From: JACVRX01 sp963831385
Lineage (GTDB): Bacteria > Actinomycetota > Actinomycetes > Jiangellales > Jiangellaceae
DNA length: 64,000 bases
Assembly (NCBI GenBank): GCA_963831385.1
Contig: CAWHPW010000011.1
Coordinates: forward strand, 62,001-126,000
Direction: 5' to 3'
The notes beneath the pieces were generated by a model, which was not told the origin of the DNA, searched no databases, and saw nothing but the letters and a program-made list of their open reading frames with translations. A program made the translations under genes and the position numbers. This document shows, piece by piece, positions 56,084 through 64,000 of this stretch; position 1 is the first letter of the stretch; the number at the start of each line of letters is the position of its first letter.

Positions 56084-57148
56084 ATGCGGTCACTGGCCGA
56101 GACCTACGATGTCGCCCTGGTCGACCTCGACGGTGTCATCTATGTCGGGCCCGAACCTGTCAATCATGCTGTTCCGGCTCTAGCCAGGGCGCGAGCCGCT
56201 GGCATGCGGTTGGCCTTCGTCACCAACAACGCCGCTCGCCGCCCTGAGACGGTTTCCGAGCAGCTGACCGGTCTCGGGGTGGAAGCGTCCCCCGGGGAGG
56301 TGGTGACCTCTGCCCAGGCGGCTGCGCGATTGCTGGCGGAACGTCTCCCGACCGGCGCCCGGGTTCTCGTCGTGGGCGGGGAAGGGCTGGTGGCAGCGCT
56401 CGCCGAACATGGCCTGTCGCCGGTGGCCCGTGCGGAGGACGATCCCGCTGCCGTCGTCTCGGGCTTTCATCCCGACGTCGGGTGGCGGCTGTTGGCCGAA
56501 GGTGCGTATGCCGTGGCGGCCGGACTGCCGTGGGTCGCGTCCAACGTCGATCCCACGATCCCGATGCCGCAGGGCAATGCCCCGGGCAACGGCGCGTTGG
56601 TCGAGACGATCCGGCTGGCTACCGGTCGCCGGCCGGTCGTAGCCGGCAAGCCGGAGCCCCCGATCCATCGCGAGGCAATGCTGCGGACGGGAGCACGTCA
56701 CCCCCTGGTCATCGGCGACCGGCTCGACACCGACATTGCCGGGGCGGTCCGCGCAGGGGCCGACAGCCTGCTCGTTCTGACCGGTGTGACCGGTGCCCTC
56801 GATCTCGTCGCGGCCGCGCCGGGGACCCGGCCCACATTCGTCGCCCGAGACCTCCGGGCACTTGGCGCCGCACCCGGCGAGCTCCGGGTCGGAACGGGCG
56901 AGTCCTCCGGGCACGAGCATGCCGCAGTGATCGAGCAGGGGCACCTGGTCCTGCGGCGTCAGCGTGTTCGCCACGCCGGACAAGGCACCGGTCAGGACGA
57001 CCACGCCGATGAGGCCATCAGCCTGCTCCGAGCGATCTGCGGGGCTGTCTGGGCCGCCGTCGATCGAGGAGAGCAAGTCGCTGAGGTGGAGGCCGTCGTC
57101 GCTGCCGCGGGTTGGCCGATGGCGCGGACGGCGGGCGGCACGTACTAG
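56084..57148 (+). CDS. HAD-superfamily hydrolase, class IIA (NagD/PGP-like)
   Basis: 354 residues from ATG 56084. HAD motif I is VALVDLDGVIYVG (nucleophile Asp), motif II FVTNNAARRP, the lysine of motif III in VVAGKPEPPIHREAM and motif IV in PLVIGDRLDTDIAGAVRAGAD. The class IIA cap lies between motifs II and III. Relatives dephosphorylate small sugar phosphates, glycerol phosphate or nucleotides; the substrate here is unknown. The C-terminal 70 residues are specific to the actinobacterial form found before tlyA. Confidence 0.85.
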   Translation: MRSLAETYDVALVDLDGVIYVGPEPVNHAVPALARARAAGMRLAFVTNNAARRPETVSEQLTGLGVEASPGEVVTSAQAAARLLAERLPTGARVLVVGGEGLVAALAEHGLSPVARAEDDPAAVVSGFHPDVGWRLLAEGAYAVAAGLPWVASNVDPTIPMPQGNAPGNGALVETIRLATGRRPVVAGKPEPPIHREAMLRTGARHPLVIGDRLDTDIAGAVRAGADSLLVLTGVTGALDLVAAAPGTRPTFVARDLRALGAAPGELRVGTGESSGHEHAAVIEQGHLVLRRQRVRHAGQGTGQDDHADEAISLLRAICGAVWAAVDRGEQVAEVEAVVAAAGWPMARTAGGTY

Positions 57149-57182
57149 CGTGACGGCCACGCCTTGACGGGAAGCGAGTGCC

Positions 57183-57371
57183 ATGGCTGAGCACGAGCAT
57201 GTTGAACCGAGCGTCGCACCGGCGGGCCCCGCAGCCAGCGGAGACCCCCGAGTCGATGCTGCCGTCGAACCGCTCGAGTCGTTGGACGAGGTGCCGGTTC
57301 ACGACCACCCCACTGTCTTCGAGGATGTGCATCAGAACCTGCGAGACATCCTGGCTAGGGAACAGGAGTGA
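57183..57371 (+). CDS. Small conserved acidic protein between the HAD hydrolase and tlyA genes
   Basis: 62 residues, rich in Asp, Glu, Pro and Val, ending in FEDVHQNLRDILAREQE, which is probably a helix. Short acidic proteins with a similar C-terminus sit at this locus in other actinomycetes; role unknown. The ATG follows GGGAAGCGAG. The AGGAG overlapping its stop is the ribosome-binding site of tlyA. Confidence 0.65.
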   Translation: MAEHEHVEPSVAPAGPAASGDPRVDAAVEPLESLDEVPVHDHPTVFEDVHQNLRDILAREQE

Positions 57372-57375
57372 CTGC

Positions 57376-58179
57376 GTGCCAGCACGCCGGCGACTCGACG
57401 CCGAACTGGTCCGCCGTGGCCTGGCCCGTTCACGGGAGCAGGCCGTCGCGCTGATCACCGACGGCCGAGTGATCGTCGCGGGTCGGGCGGCGTCGAAGCC
57501 CGCGACCGGAGTCGCGCCTGCCGAGCCGATCGTGGTGAGCGCCGGAGACGAGGATCCGTACGTCTCGCGAGGCGCGCACAAGCTTGCGGGCGCACTCGAC
57601 GTGTTCGAACCAACCGGATTGGCGGTCACGGGCCGCCGCTGCCTGGACGCCGGAGCGTCGACCGGTGGATTCACCGACGTGCTCCTCCGTCGGGGCGCCA
57701 CCCAGGTGGTGGCTGTCGACGTCGGATATGGCCAGCTCGCGTGGGCCCTGCGGACGGACCCGCGGGTGGTCGTCGTCGACCGGACCAATGTTCGGGAACT
57801 GTCACCCGACGTGGTGGGTGATCCGGTCGAGCTGGTCGTCGCTGACCTTTCGTTCATCTCCCTTCGACTCGTCCTCGCGCCGTTGCTGTCCTGCACGACG
57901 CCCGACGCTGACCTCGTGCTGATGGTCAAGCCGCAGTTCGAAGTCGGTCGGGAGCTCGTCGGTTCGGGCGGGGTCGTCCGGGATCCGGCACTGCGTGTCG
58001 CGGCTGTCAGCGCGGTCGCGGCGTCGGCCCACGATCTCGGCGTGGGCGTCGTGGGCGTCACCGCTAGCCCGTTACCGGGTCCGTCAGGAAACGTCGAGTA
58101 CTTCCTCTGGCTTCGCGCGGGCGCACCGCCAATGGAGCCGGCGCAGGTGGAGCGAGCCGTCCGGGAGGGACCGCAATGA
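57376..58179 (+). CDS. tlyA: TlyA-family rRNA (cytidine-2'-O)-methyltransferase
   Basis: 267 residues from GTG 57376, 7 nt after AGGAG. An N-terminal S4 RNA-binding domain (RRLDAELVRRGLARSREQAVALI, residues about 3-60) is followed by an FtsJ/RrmJ-like domain. The SAM motif is CLDAGASTGGFTDVLLRRGA, with VVAVDVGYGQLAW, VADLSFISLRLVL and LVMVKPQFEVGREL also present. TlyA 2'-O-methylates 16S and 23S rRNA at the intersubunit bridge and sensitises mycobacteria to capreomycin. The stop overlaps nadK. Confidence 0.92.
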   Translation: MPARRRLDAELVRRGLARSREQAVALITDGRVIVAGRAASKPATGVAPAEPIVVSAGDEDPYVSRGAHKLAGALDVFEPTGLAVTGRRCLDAGASTGGFTDVLLRRGATQVVAVDVGYGQLAWALRTDPRVVVVDRTNVRELSPDVVGDPVELVVADLSFISLRLVLAPLLSCTTPDADLVLMVKPQFEVGRELVGSGGVVRDPALRVAAVSAVAASAHDLGVGVVGVTASPLPGPSGNVEYFLWLRAGAPPMEPAQVERAVREGPQ

Positions 58180-59096
58180 GCGAGCGATCGGTGCTGGTCG
58201 TCGCACATACCGGCCGGCCAGAGGCATTGGAAGCGGCGACTGAAGCCGTCGGGTTGCTTCGGAAAGCGGGCCTGTCGATCCGAGCGTTGGCCGCCGAGAG
58301 CGGAGAGCTCTCCCTGCCCGACGACGTCGAGGTCGTGTCCGGCACCGACGGAGCCCACGGCAGCGACCTGGTGGTCGTTCTCGGTGGTGACGGGACAATC
58401 CTGCGCGGCGCCGAGGTCGCCCGCTCGTCGGGTACGCCGGTGCTCGGGGTCAACCTCGGGCACATCGGCTTCCTGGCCGAGGCCGAACGGGACGACTTGA
58501 GTTACACCGTCGAACGGGTGGTGGCGAAGGACTACCACGTCGAGGAGCGGATGACGGTCGACGTGATGGTCCGTCTCGACGGGCGGGTCGTGGCGCAGGA
58601 ATGGGCCCTCAACGAGGCGAGCATCGAAAAGGCGAGCCGCGAGCGAATGGTCGAACTCGTGGCCGAGGTCGACAGCCGGCCGCTGTCACGATGGGGATGC
58701 GACGGCGTGGTCATGGCCACCCCGACGGGCTCGACCGCCTATGCCTTCAGCGCGGGCGGTCCGGTGGTCTGGCCGGAGGTCGAAGCGATGTTGATGGTCC
58801 CGATCAGCGCGCACGCGTTGTTCGCTCGTCCACTCGTCGTGGCGCCCACCTCGGAGCTTGCGGTCACCGTGCAGCCAGTGACTGCAGGAGCCGTGCTGTG
58901 GTGCGACGGCCGACGTCGGGTGGATCTGCCCCCGAACTCCCGGGTCGAAGTGCGGCGTGGGCAGCGCCCGGTCCGGCTCGCCCGACTACACCGGTCCCCG
59001 TTCACCGACCGGTTGGTCGCCAAGTTCGCGCTGCCGGTGGAAGGGTGGCGCGGGTCACGGCTGGCCGGGCCCGATGTCACCCGTGGCTCGGCGTAG
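58176..59096 (+). CDS. nadK: NAD kinase
   Basis: 306 residues. Diacylglycerol/NAD kinase motifs: VVVLGGDGTILRGAEVARSSGTPVLGVNLGHIGFLAEA (the GGDGT catalytic loop), ALNEASIEKASRERM with NE for NAD, and CDGVVMATPTGSTAYAFSAGGP. It phosphorylates NAD to NADP. The ATG overlaps tlyA by 4 bp, and its TAG stop is within the recN -10 box. Confidence 0.94.
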   Translation: MSERSVLVVAHTGRPEALEAATEAVGLLRKAGLSIRALAAESGELSLPDDVEVVSGTDGAHGSDLVVVLGGDGTILRGAEVARSSGTPVLGVNLGHIGFLAEAERDDLSYTVERVVAKDYHVEERMTVDVMVRLDGRVVAQEWALNEASIEKASRERMVELVAEVDSRPLSRWGCDGVVMATPTGSTAYAFSAGGPVVWPEVEAMLMVPISAHALFARPLVVAPTSELAVTVQPVTAGAVLWCDGRRRVDLPPNSRVEVRRGQRPVRLARLHRSPFTDRLVAKFALPVEGWRGSRLAGPDVTRGSA

Positions 59097-59099
59097 GCT
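59094..59099 (+). promoter_or_regulatory. Putative -10 box (TAGGCT) of recN, containing the nadK stop codon
   Basis: TAGGCT starts with the nadK stop and is followed by 8 nt and the recN GTG at 59108. Confidence 0.4.
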
Positions 59100-59107
59100 G
59101 CCGGGTC

Positions 59108-60850
59108 GTGTTCGACGAGATCCGGATCCGTGGTCTCGGGGTCATCGAGGATGCGGAACTCCAGCTGGGGCCTGGCCTCAGCGTCCTCACCGGTGAGACG
59201 GGCGCGGGCAAGACGATGGTGGTCACCGGCCTGAGTTTGCTGATGGGAGGCCGGGCCGACCCGAAAGCGGTACGCGACGGCGCCGGGAAGGCCATGGTGG
59301 AAGGCCGGCTCCAGATCGACCCGGCCGGACCCATCGCCGCCCGGGTGATCGACGCGGGCGGCGATGTCGAGGACGGCGAACTCCTGCTGTCGCGAACGGT
59401 CTCGGCGGAGGGGAGATCCCGCGCGCACATCGGTGGGCGGTCTGTGCCGGTAGGTGTGCTGGCCGAGTTGGCTGACGATCTGGTTGCCGTCCACGGCCAG
59501 AGCGACCAGCAGCGACTGCTGCAGCCGACGCGGCAGCGTGCGGCGCTCGACCGGTACGCCGGAGTGAGTGTCCGCGAGCCCATGTCCGCCTATGCCGACC
59601 GATATGCGGCCTTGCGGGCAATCGAGGCGGAGCTCGCCGAGATCACGACTCAGTCGCGCGAACGAGCCCAGGAGGCGGACCTGTTGCGGCTCGGCCTGGG
59701 CGAGATTGCACAGGTCGAGCCGAGAGCGGGTGAGGAGGAGGGTCTAGCCGCCGAAGACGCACGGCTCGCGCACGGCGACGGTTTGCGTGCGGCGGCGCTA
59801 GCCGCCCATGCCTGCCTCACTGCCGACGAGCCAACCGGCGGCATGGACGACGCCCTCGCTCTGGTTGCCGCCGCTCGTCGCGCACTGGAGCCGCAGCAGA
59901 ACCACGACCCGGACCTGTCCGCGCTCGCGGGTCGGCTGGCCGAGGCGTCCTATCTGCTGGCTGACGTCGGGGCGGATCTCGCGTCCTACGCCGCTGGCAT
60001 CGACACCGACCCGGCTCGGCTGGCCGCCGTCCAGGAGCGGCGCGCAGCGCTGACCGCCCTCACTCGTAAGTACGGTGACAACACCGACGAGGTGCTGGCC
60101 TGGGCAGATCACGCGTCGCGTCGGCTACTCGAACTCGACAACGACGAGGACCGGATCGGTGATCTGCAGCGGCAGCGGGATGACCTGCGGACCGAACTCA
60201 GTGGACTCGCAAGCCGGCTCAGCGCGGCCCGGATCGCAGCCGCAGGGCGCTTCGGGTCCGCAGTCGGAGCGGAGTTGGCAGCGTTGGCGATGCCCCAAGG
60301 TCGGGTCGTCGTCGCCGTCAGCCGCCGGCCGGACCCGGCCGGCCTGATGGTCGACGGCGAGAGCGTCGCCTTCGGACATACCGGCATCGACGACGTCGAG
60401 ATGCTGTTTGCCGCTCACGCCGGGACGGCGCTGCGCCCGCTGCACCGGGGGGCATCGGGCGGGGAACTGTCGCGGCTGATGCTCGCCGTCGAGGTCGTGT
60501 TCGCCGGCGCGGACCCAGTGCCCACCTTCGTCTTCGACGAAGTCGACGCGGGCGTTGGTGGCAGGGCAGCGGTCGAGGTCGGTCGTCGGCTCGCTCGGCT
60601 GGCCCGCTCCGCCCAGGTGCTCGTAGTCAGCCATCTACCCCAGGTCGCGGCCTTCGCCGACCGGCATTTCAGAGTGGTGAAGAGCGAAGACGGCCGTATC
60701 ACCCGCAGTGGAGTCGTCACGCTCGACGACGACGGCCGGGTGCAGGAGCTTTCGCGGATGTTGGCCGGGTTGGAGGGCTCCGCGACCGCGCGCGCGCACG
60801 CCGAGGAGCTGCTCGCAACGGCCGCGAGCAGCCGGACTGCTGAGAGCTGA
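59108..60850 (+). CDS. recN: DNA repair protein RecN
   Basis: 580 residues of the SMC-like family. Walker A is LTGETGAGKTMVVTGL (about 32-47), followed by VHGQSDQQRLLQPTRQR. A long coiled-coil arm runs over about residues 150-390. The ABC signature is GGASGGELSRLMLAVEVV (about 455), Walker B is FVFDEVDAGVGGRAAVEVG and the H-loop is VVSHLPQVAAFAD. RecN organises broken DNA ends in recombinational repair. It follows nadK as in most actinobacteria. No LexA box is visible in the short upstream region. Confidence 0.94.
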   Translation: MFDEIRIRGLGVIEDAELQLGPGLSVLTGETGAGKTMVVTGLSLLMGGRADPKAVRDGAGKAMVEGRLQIDPAGPIAARVIDAGGDVEDGELLLSRTVSAEGRSRAHIGGRSVPVGVLAELADDLVAVHGQSDQQRLLQPTRQRAALDRYAGVSVREPMSAYADRYAALRAIEAELAEITTQSRERAQEADLLRLGLGEIAQVEPRAGEEEGLAAEDARLAHGDGLRAAALAAHACLTADEPTGGMDDALALVAAARRALEPQQNHDPDLSALAGRLAEASYLLADVGADLASYAAGIDTDPARLAAVQERRAALTALTRKYGDNTDEVLAWADHASRRLLELDNDEDRIGDLQRQRDDLRTELSGLASRLSAARIAAAGRFGSAVGAELAALAMPQGRVVVAVSRRPDPAGLMVDGESVAFGHTGIDDVEMLFAAHAGTALRPLHRGASGGELSRLMLAVEVVFAGADPVPTFVFDEVDAGVGGRAAVEVGRRLARLARSAQVLVVSHLPQVAAFADRHFRVVKSEDGRITRSGVVTLDDDGRVQELSRMLAGLEGSATARAHAEELLATAASSRTAES

Positions 60851-60919
60851 CGTGCCGCCCGGACGCGCGCTGCGGACCGGTCCCGTAATCAGTTGGGTGA
60901 ACGTGGCAGGATTCGGCCA

Positions 60920-62110
60920 GTGAGAATTCCCGTGCTCCGCCGGCGCAGGTCGCTCGACCTGCCGGGCGTCAGCGGCGTCGCGCGGGTCGACCGGCGAACG
61001 AAGAACCTCACCAAGCGCTTGAAGCCGGGCGAGATCGCGATCATCGATCACGTGGATCTGGACCGGGTCAGCGCCGAGGCGCTGGTCGCTTGTGGCGCCG
61101 GCGCCGTCGTCAACGTCCGGCCCTCGGTCAGCGGGCGCTACCCCAACCTCGGGCCGGAAATTCTGGTCGAGGCGGGAATCCCGCTGGTCGACTCTGTCGG
61201 CGCCGATCTGCTGAGCGAGGTGCACGAGGGGGAGCGGCTGCGCGTCGACGGGAGCACGATCTACCGCGATGGTTCCGCGGACAGCGTTCCCATCGGGAAA
61301 GGCAACCTGCAAACGGAGGACTCTCTCGCCGGCCTGATGGATGCCGCCCGGCAGGGACTGTCGGCGCAACTCGAGGCTTTCGCCGCCAATACCATGGAGT
61401 ACCTCAAGCGCGAACGTGATCTTCTGCTCGACGGCGTCGGCGTGCCCGACATCGAGACCCGGATCCGCGGACGGCATGTCCTGATCGTGGTCCGCGGGTA
61501 CGACTACAAAGAAGACCTGGCGATGCTCGGCCACTACATCCGTGAATACCGGCCGGTGCTCATCGGTGTCGACGGCGGCGCCGACGCGCTGCTCGAGACG
61601 GGCCTCAAGCCGGACCTGATCGTCGGTGACATGGACTCGGTGTCCGACGCCGCGTTGCGCAGCGGTGCCGAGCTGGTCGTCCATGCCTACCGTGACGGCC
61701 GGGCGCCCGGCCTGGAGCGTCTTGCCCACCTAGGGCTGCGGGGTGTCGCCTTCCCGGCGACCGGTACCAGCGAGGACGTCGCCATGTTGTTGGCTGACGA
61801 CAAGGGCGCCGCACTCATCGTCGCTGTCGGCACACATGCCACCTTGGTCGAGTTCATGGACAAGGGCCGGTCCGGAATGGCCAGCACCTTCCTCACCCGG
61901 CTGCGGGTGGGCAGCAAGCTCGTCGACGCCAAGGGGGTCAGCCGGCTATACCGCAGCCGGATCCCGGCGTGGACGCTCGTGCTGCTCCTGGTCGGATGCG
62001 TACTCGCGGTGATCGTGGCCCTGGCGGCGACACCGACCGGGCAGGCCTACCTCGATGTCGTCGGCTCCTGGTGGGACCGGTTCCTCTTCTGGCTGCGAGG
62101 GCTTTTCTGA
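60920..62110 (+). CDS. steA: SteA-like cytokinetic protein (thiamin pyrophosphokinase-like fold)
   Basis: 396 residues from GTG 60920 (a CAGGAT sequence lies 7 nt upstream). RTKNLTKRLKPGEIAIIDHVDLDRVSAEALVACGAGAVVN at the N-terminus, IGVDGGADALLETGLKPDLIVGDMDSVSDAAL (the TPK-like site), FPATGTSEDVAMLLADDKGA and VEFMDKGRSGMASTFLTRLRVGSKLVDAKGVSRLY define the family. One C-terminal membrane anchor (about 350-372) precedes a short amphipathic tail. In Corynebacterium, SteA works with the membrane protein SteB in cell separation; the next gene is its probable partner. Confidence 0.85.
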   Translation: MRIPVLRRRRSLDLPGVSGVARVDRRTKNLTKRLKPGEIAIIDHVDLDRVSAEALVACGAGAVVNVRPSVSGRYPNLGPEILVEAGIPLVDSVGADLLSEVHEGERLRVDGSTIYRDGSADSVPIGKGNLQTEDSLAGLMDAARQGLSAQLEAFAANTMEYLKRERDLLLDGVGVPDIETRIRGRHVLIVVRGYDYKEDLAMLGHYIREYRPVLIGVDGGADALLETGLKPDLIVGDMDSVSDAALRSGAELVVHAYRDGRAPGLERLAHLGLRGVAFPATGTSEDVAMLLADDKGAALIVAVGTHATLVEFMDKGRSGMASTFLTRLRVGSKLVDAKGVSRLYRSRIPAWTLVLLLVGCVLAVIVALAATPTGQAYLDVVGSWWDRFLFWLRGLF

Positions 62111-62111
62111 C

Positions 62112-63074
62112 GTGATCGACTTCCGCTACCACCTGGTCTCCATCATTGCCATCTTCTTCGCCCTGGCCACCGGCATCATCCTCGGCGCTGGGCCCCTCGA
62201 CGAGCAGGTGGACGAGACGCTTGTCGACCAGATTCCGCAACTGCGCGACGAGAACCAGCAACTGCGCGACCAGATCGTCGCACTGGAGGCGGACCTCGCA
62301 TTCGAGGAGAGCTTCGTGGACAGCAGCGCACCGCTGCTCGTCGGCGAGCTGCTGGTCGATCGCCGGGTGGCTCTCGTCGCGCTTCCCGGCGCCGACGATG
62401 AGCAGGTCGCGGCTATCCGCAGCCAGGTGGAGGGTGCGGGAGCGTCGATCTCGTCCACCGTGACCGTGGCGCCGACGTGGAGCGACCCTGACTCCGAGCC
62501 GGCCCTCAACGCCCTTGCCGCGGAACTCGTCGTCTCCGGCACGACTCTTCCGCTGGATGGGACCGGGTACGACCGGGGTGCCGCCGTTCTCGCCGGTGCG
62601 TTGTTGCGGTCGACCGACGAGCCCAGTGCCGACGCCGACACCGACCAGCTCACCGCCGTGGCGACCGGCTACAGCGAGGCTGGGCTGGCCACCATCGAGA
62701 CCACCGAGGGAGACGGCGATCCGCAGGCCACCCTCGCCGTGGTCGTGGCCGGACCGCCTCCGGAGGACGACGTCGAACGGCGGACCGCCACTTTGACCTC
62801 TTTGGTCAGCGCTCTGGACCGGGCAGCAGCCGGCTCTGTCGTCGGTGGCCCGCCTGCGGCAGCGGGGGACGGTGGAGTCATCACCGCTGTTCGTGAGGAC
62901 CAGGATCTCGCCGCCGCAGTGTCGACGGTGGATTCAGTCGACCTGAGCTCCGGCCGGGTCGCCGTTGTCTTCGCAGCCGTGCAGCAGGAGCAGGGCGGGT
63001 CCGGCCAGTACGGCAGAGTCGGCACGACCGACGGCGCACTGCCCGTGATCGACGACCAGGCCAACGGCTCGTGA
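62112..63074 (+). CDS. MctB/SteB-like membrane-anchored coiled-coil protein
   Basis: 320 residues from GTG 62112. An N-terminal membrane segment (FRYHLVSIIAIFFALATGIILGAG) is followed by a coiled coil (PQLRDENQQLRDQIVALEADLAFEE). A large extracytoplasmic domain rich in Ala, Val and Asp follows. This is the layout of the mycobacterial copper-related porin candidate MctB (DUF3186) and of corynebacterial SteB. The position directly after steA favours a role with SteA in division or cell separation. Overlaps the next gene by 4 bp. Confidence 0.8.
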   Translation: MIDFRYHLVSIIAIFFALATGIILGAGPLDEQVDETLVDQIPQLRDENQQLRDQIVALEADLAFEESFVDSSAPLLVGELLVDRRVALVALPGADDEQVAAIRSQVEGAGASISSTVTVAPTWSDPDSEPALNALAAELVVSGTTLPLDGTGYDRGAAVLAGALLRSTDEPSADADTDQLTAVATGYSEAGLATIETTEGDGDPQATLAVVVAGPPPEDDVERRTATLTSLVSALDRAAAGSVVGGPPAAAGDGGVITAVREDQDLAAAVSTVDSVDLSSGRVAVVFAAVQQEQGGSGQYGRVGTTDGALPVIDDQANGS

Positions 63075-63895
63075 CCCTGACCGGGCGCGGGGCGGTTACC
63101 GCCGTCTCGGCAGCGGCCGTCGGAGCTGGTGTTGCCAAGGCCGTGTACCAGCGAATCTCCGTGCACCCCCCAGGCGGTTCGGCGAAGTGGGAGCGGATCA
63201 ACCACCGCGGCAGCACCCTGACTCTCGCAGCCGGGCCAGCAGTTGCCCTTGGTGGCGCGGCCGGCGCGGCGCTGGCTCCGGGAGTGGCCATCCGGACCCG
63301 AGTGACTGGTGCGATGCTGGCCGGCACCGTCGGGGCGGTCGGGCTCTATGACGACCTGGCGGGCTCGGCAGCGAGCAAGGGATTGCGCGGGCACCTGTCC
63401 GCGCTGCGCCGTGGGGAAGTGACCAGTGGAGCGGTGAAGGTCGGCGTCATCGGCGCGGTCGGCCTGGCCTCGGCCGCCGCGGTCAGTGACAATGCCCTTG
63501 ACGCGGTAATCGGTGGTGCCGCCGTCGCCGGCCACGCCAACCTGCTCAACCTGCTGGATCTTCGACCCGGGCGGGCAGTGAAAGTGGCCCTGCTGCACGC
63601 CCCACTCGCCTTCTCCGCACCTGCCGGTGCGGTCGCTGCCGCCGGGCTCGGAGCCGGCGCCGGTGTGCTGGCCGACGATCTCGGCGAACGGACGATGCTC
63701 GGCGACGCCGGGGCGAACGCGCTGGGCGCGATGCTGGGCCTCGCGCTGGTGGCTCGCAGCGGCCGCGTGACCCGCTTGGCTCACCTCGGCATCGTCACAG
63801 CGCTGACGCTGGCCAGCGAGAAGGTCAGCTTCACCCAGGTGATCGCGCGCACACCGGTGTTGCGTGAGCTCGACCAGCTCGGGCGCCGGCGATAG
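63071..63895 (+). CDS. Polyprenyl-phosphate glycosylphosphotransferase-like membrane protein (MraY/WecA fold, divergent)
   Basis: 274 residues from a GTG overlapping the previous stop. Several hydrophobic segments alternate with cytoplasmic loops that resemble the MraY family: GAVGLYDDLAGSAASKGLRGHL (the DD magnesium motif), HANLLNLLDLRPGRAVK (NxxNxxD-like) and MLGDAGANALGAMLGLAL. It is shorter than MraY (about 340-360 residues), so the substrate may differ. In actinobacteria this gene commonly follows steB; its product has not been assigned. Confidence 0.7.
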   Translation: MTLTGRGAVTAVSAAAVGAGVAKAVYQRISVHPPGGSAKWERINHRGSTLTLAAGPAVALGGAAGAALAPGVAIRTRVTGAMLAGTVGAVGLYDDLAGSAASKGLRGHLSALRRGEVTSGAVKVGVIGAVGLASAAAVSDNALDAVIGGAAVAGHANLLNLLDLRPGRAVKVALLHAPLAFSAPAGAVAAAGLGAGAGVLADDLGERTMLGDAGANALGAMLGLALVARSGRVTRLAHLGIVTALTLASEKVSFTQVIARTPVLRELDQLGRRR

Positions 63896-63901
63896 CGGGC
63901 G

Positions 63902-64000
63902 ATGAGCCGTAGCGGCAGGATCGCGCTCGGCGCGGCGGCCGGCATCGCCGGCGGTGCGGCGCTGGTCGCGGTGGTCAGTCTCGTCGCCCGTCTGGTCGGC
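63902..64000 (+). CDS. Probable MurJ-like lipid II flippase, N-terminal end only (partial)
   Basis: From the ATG at 63902 the frame stays open to the window edge. It encodes a basic start followed by a hydrophobic segment (GAAAGIAGGAALVAVVSLVARLVG) that resembles the beginning of MVIN/MurJ proteins, where the first helix ends in a SRLLGF-like sequence. The envelope context (steA, steB/mctB-like, MraY-like) agrees. With only 33 residues the call is weak. Confidence 0.45.
   Translation, partial: MSRSGRIALGAAAGIAGGAALVAVVSLVARLVG

Overview
The window is a high-GC chromosome segment of an actinomycete (Actinomycetota, class Actinomycetia). The evidence is the gene order (infC-rpmI-rplT-rRNA methylase-pheST-argCJBDFRGH-tyrS; tlyA-nadK-recN-steA-steB/mctB-like), the frequent GTG starts with 4-bp stop/start overlaps, the roughly 90-nt extra stem in 23S rRNA domain III, and many leaderless genes whose start codon lies 6-8 nt after a TANNNT -10 box. 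The 16S sequence looks like the Frankia/Sporichthya side of the class, but I cannot place it more closely. I saw no IS element, prophage, CRISPR array or tRNA gene.

Bases 1-30,000 are an accessory catabolic region for cyclic ureides and N-heterocycles. It starts with the end of xdhC and a MocA-like nucleotidyltransferase (molybdenum cofactor maturation) and two small membrane proteins. A minus-strand operon follows (DUF2877-FdrA-DUF1116: the AllH-AllF-AllG type carbamoyltransferase), divergent from a PucR-type regulator. Downstream of pucR lie a RutG-like pyrimidine/xanthine permease and a three-subunit molybdenum hydroxylase with a CoxG-like protein. After a mixed block (ferritin-like protein, membrane metallophosphoesterase, nitrilase-superfamily amidase, AlkB, GNAT, MOSC) come a deaminase-like amidohydrolase with HyuA/HyuB hydantoinase, a small P-loop kinase with a PLP fold-III enzyme, a CaiB-type CoA transferase, carbamate kinase and a ring-opening amidohydrolase (barbiturase/cyanuric acid amidohydrolase). 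My main hypothesis is that these genes form an ATP-yielding pyrimidine/ureide pathway: Mo-hydroxylase makes the barbiturate, barbiturase opens the ring, the FdrA-type carbamoyltransferase phosphorolyses the ureido acid to carbamoyl phosphate, and carbamate kinase recovers ATP.

Bases 30,000-47,600 are core genes: sseB-like, infC (ATC start, leader with an attenuator-like hairpin), rpmI, rplT, a SpoU methylase, pheS, pheT, the overlapping argCJBDFRGH operon behind candidate ARG boxes, a 3-methyladenine DNA glycosylase and tyrS. Bases 47,600-53,250 are a complete rrn operon (two promoters, 16S, tRNA-free spacer, 23S, 5S, strong terminator). Bases 53,300-64,000 hold a TPR protein, an OB-fold ssDNA-binding-like protein, DUF1015, a HAD phosphatase, tlyA, nadK, recN, steA, an mctB/steB-like gene, a MraY-like transferase and the start of a probable murJ.

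Disrupted genes are confined to the first 13 kb and to one kinase-like remnant near 36.9 kb. The DUF1116 gene has an extra base, a second missing base removes the stops of DUF1116 and its convergent neighbour together, and coxG lacks one base. Either the assembly has homopolymer errors there or the catabolic region is decaying.
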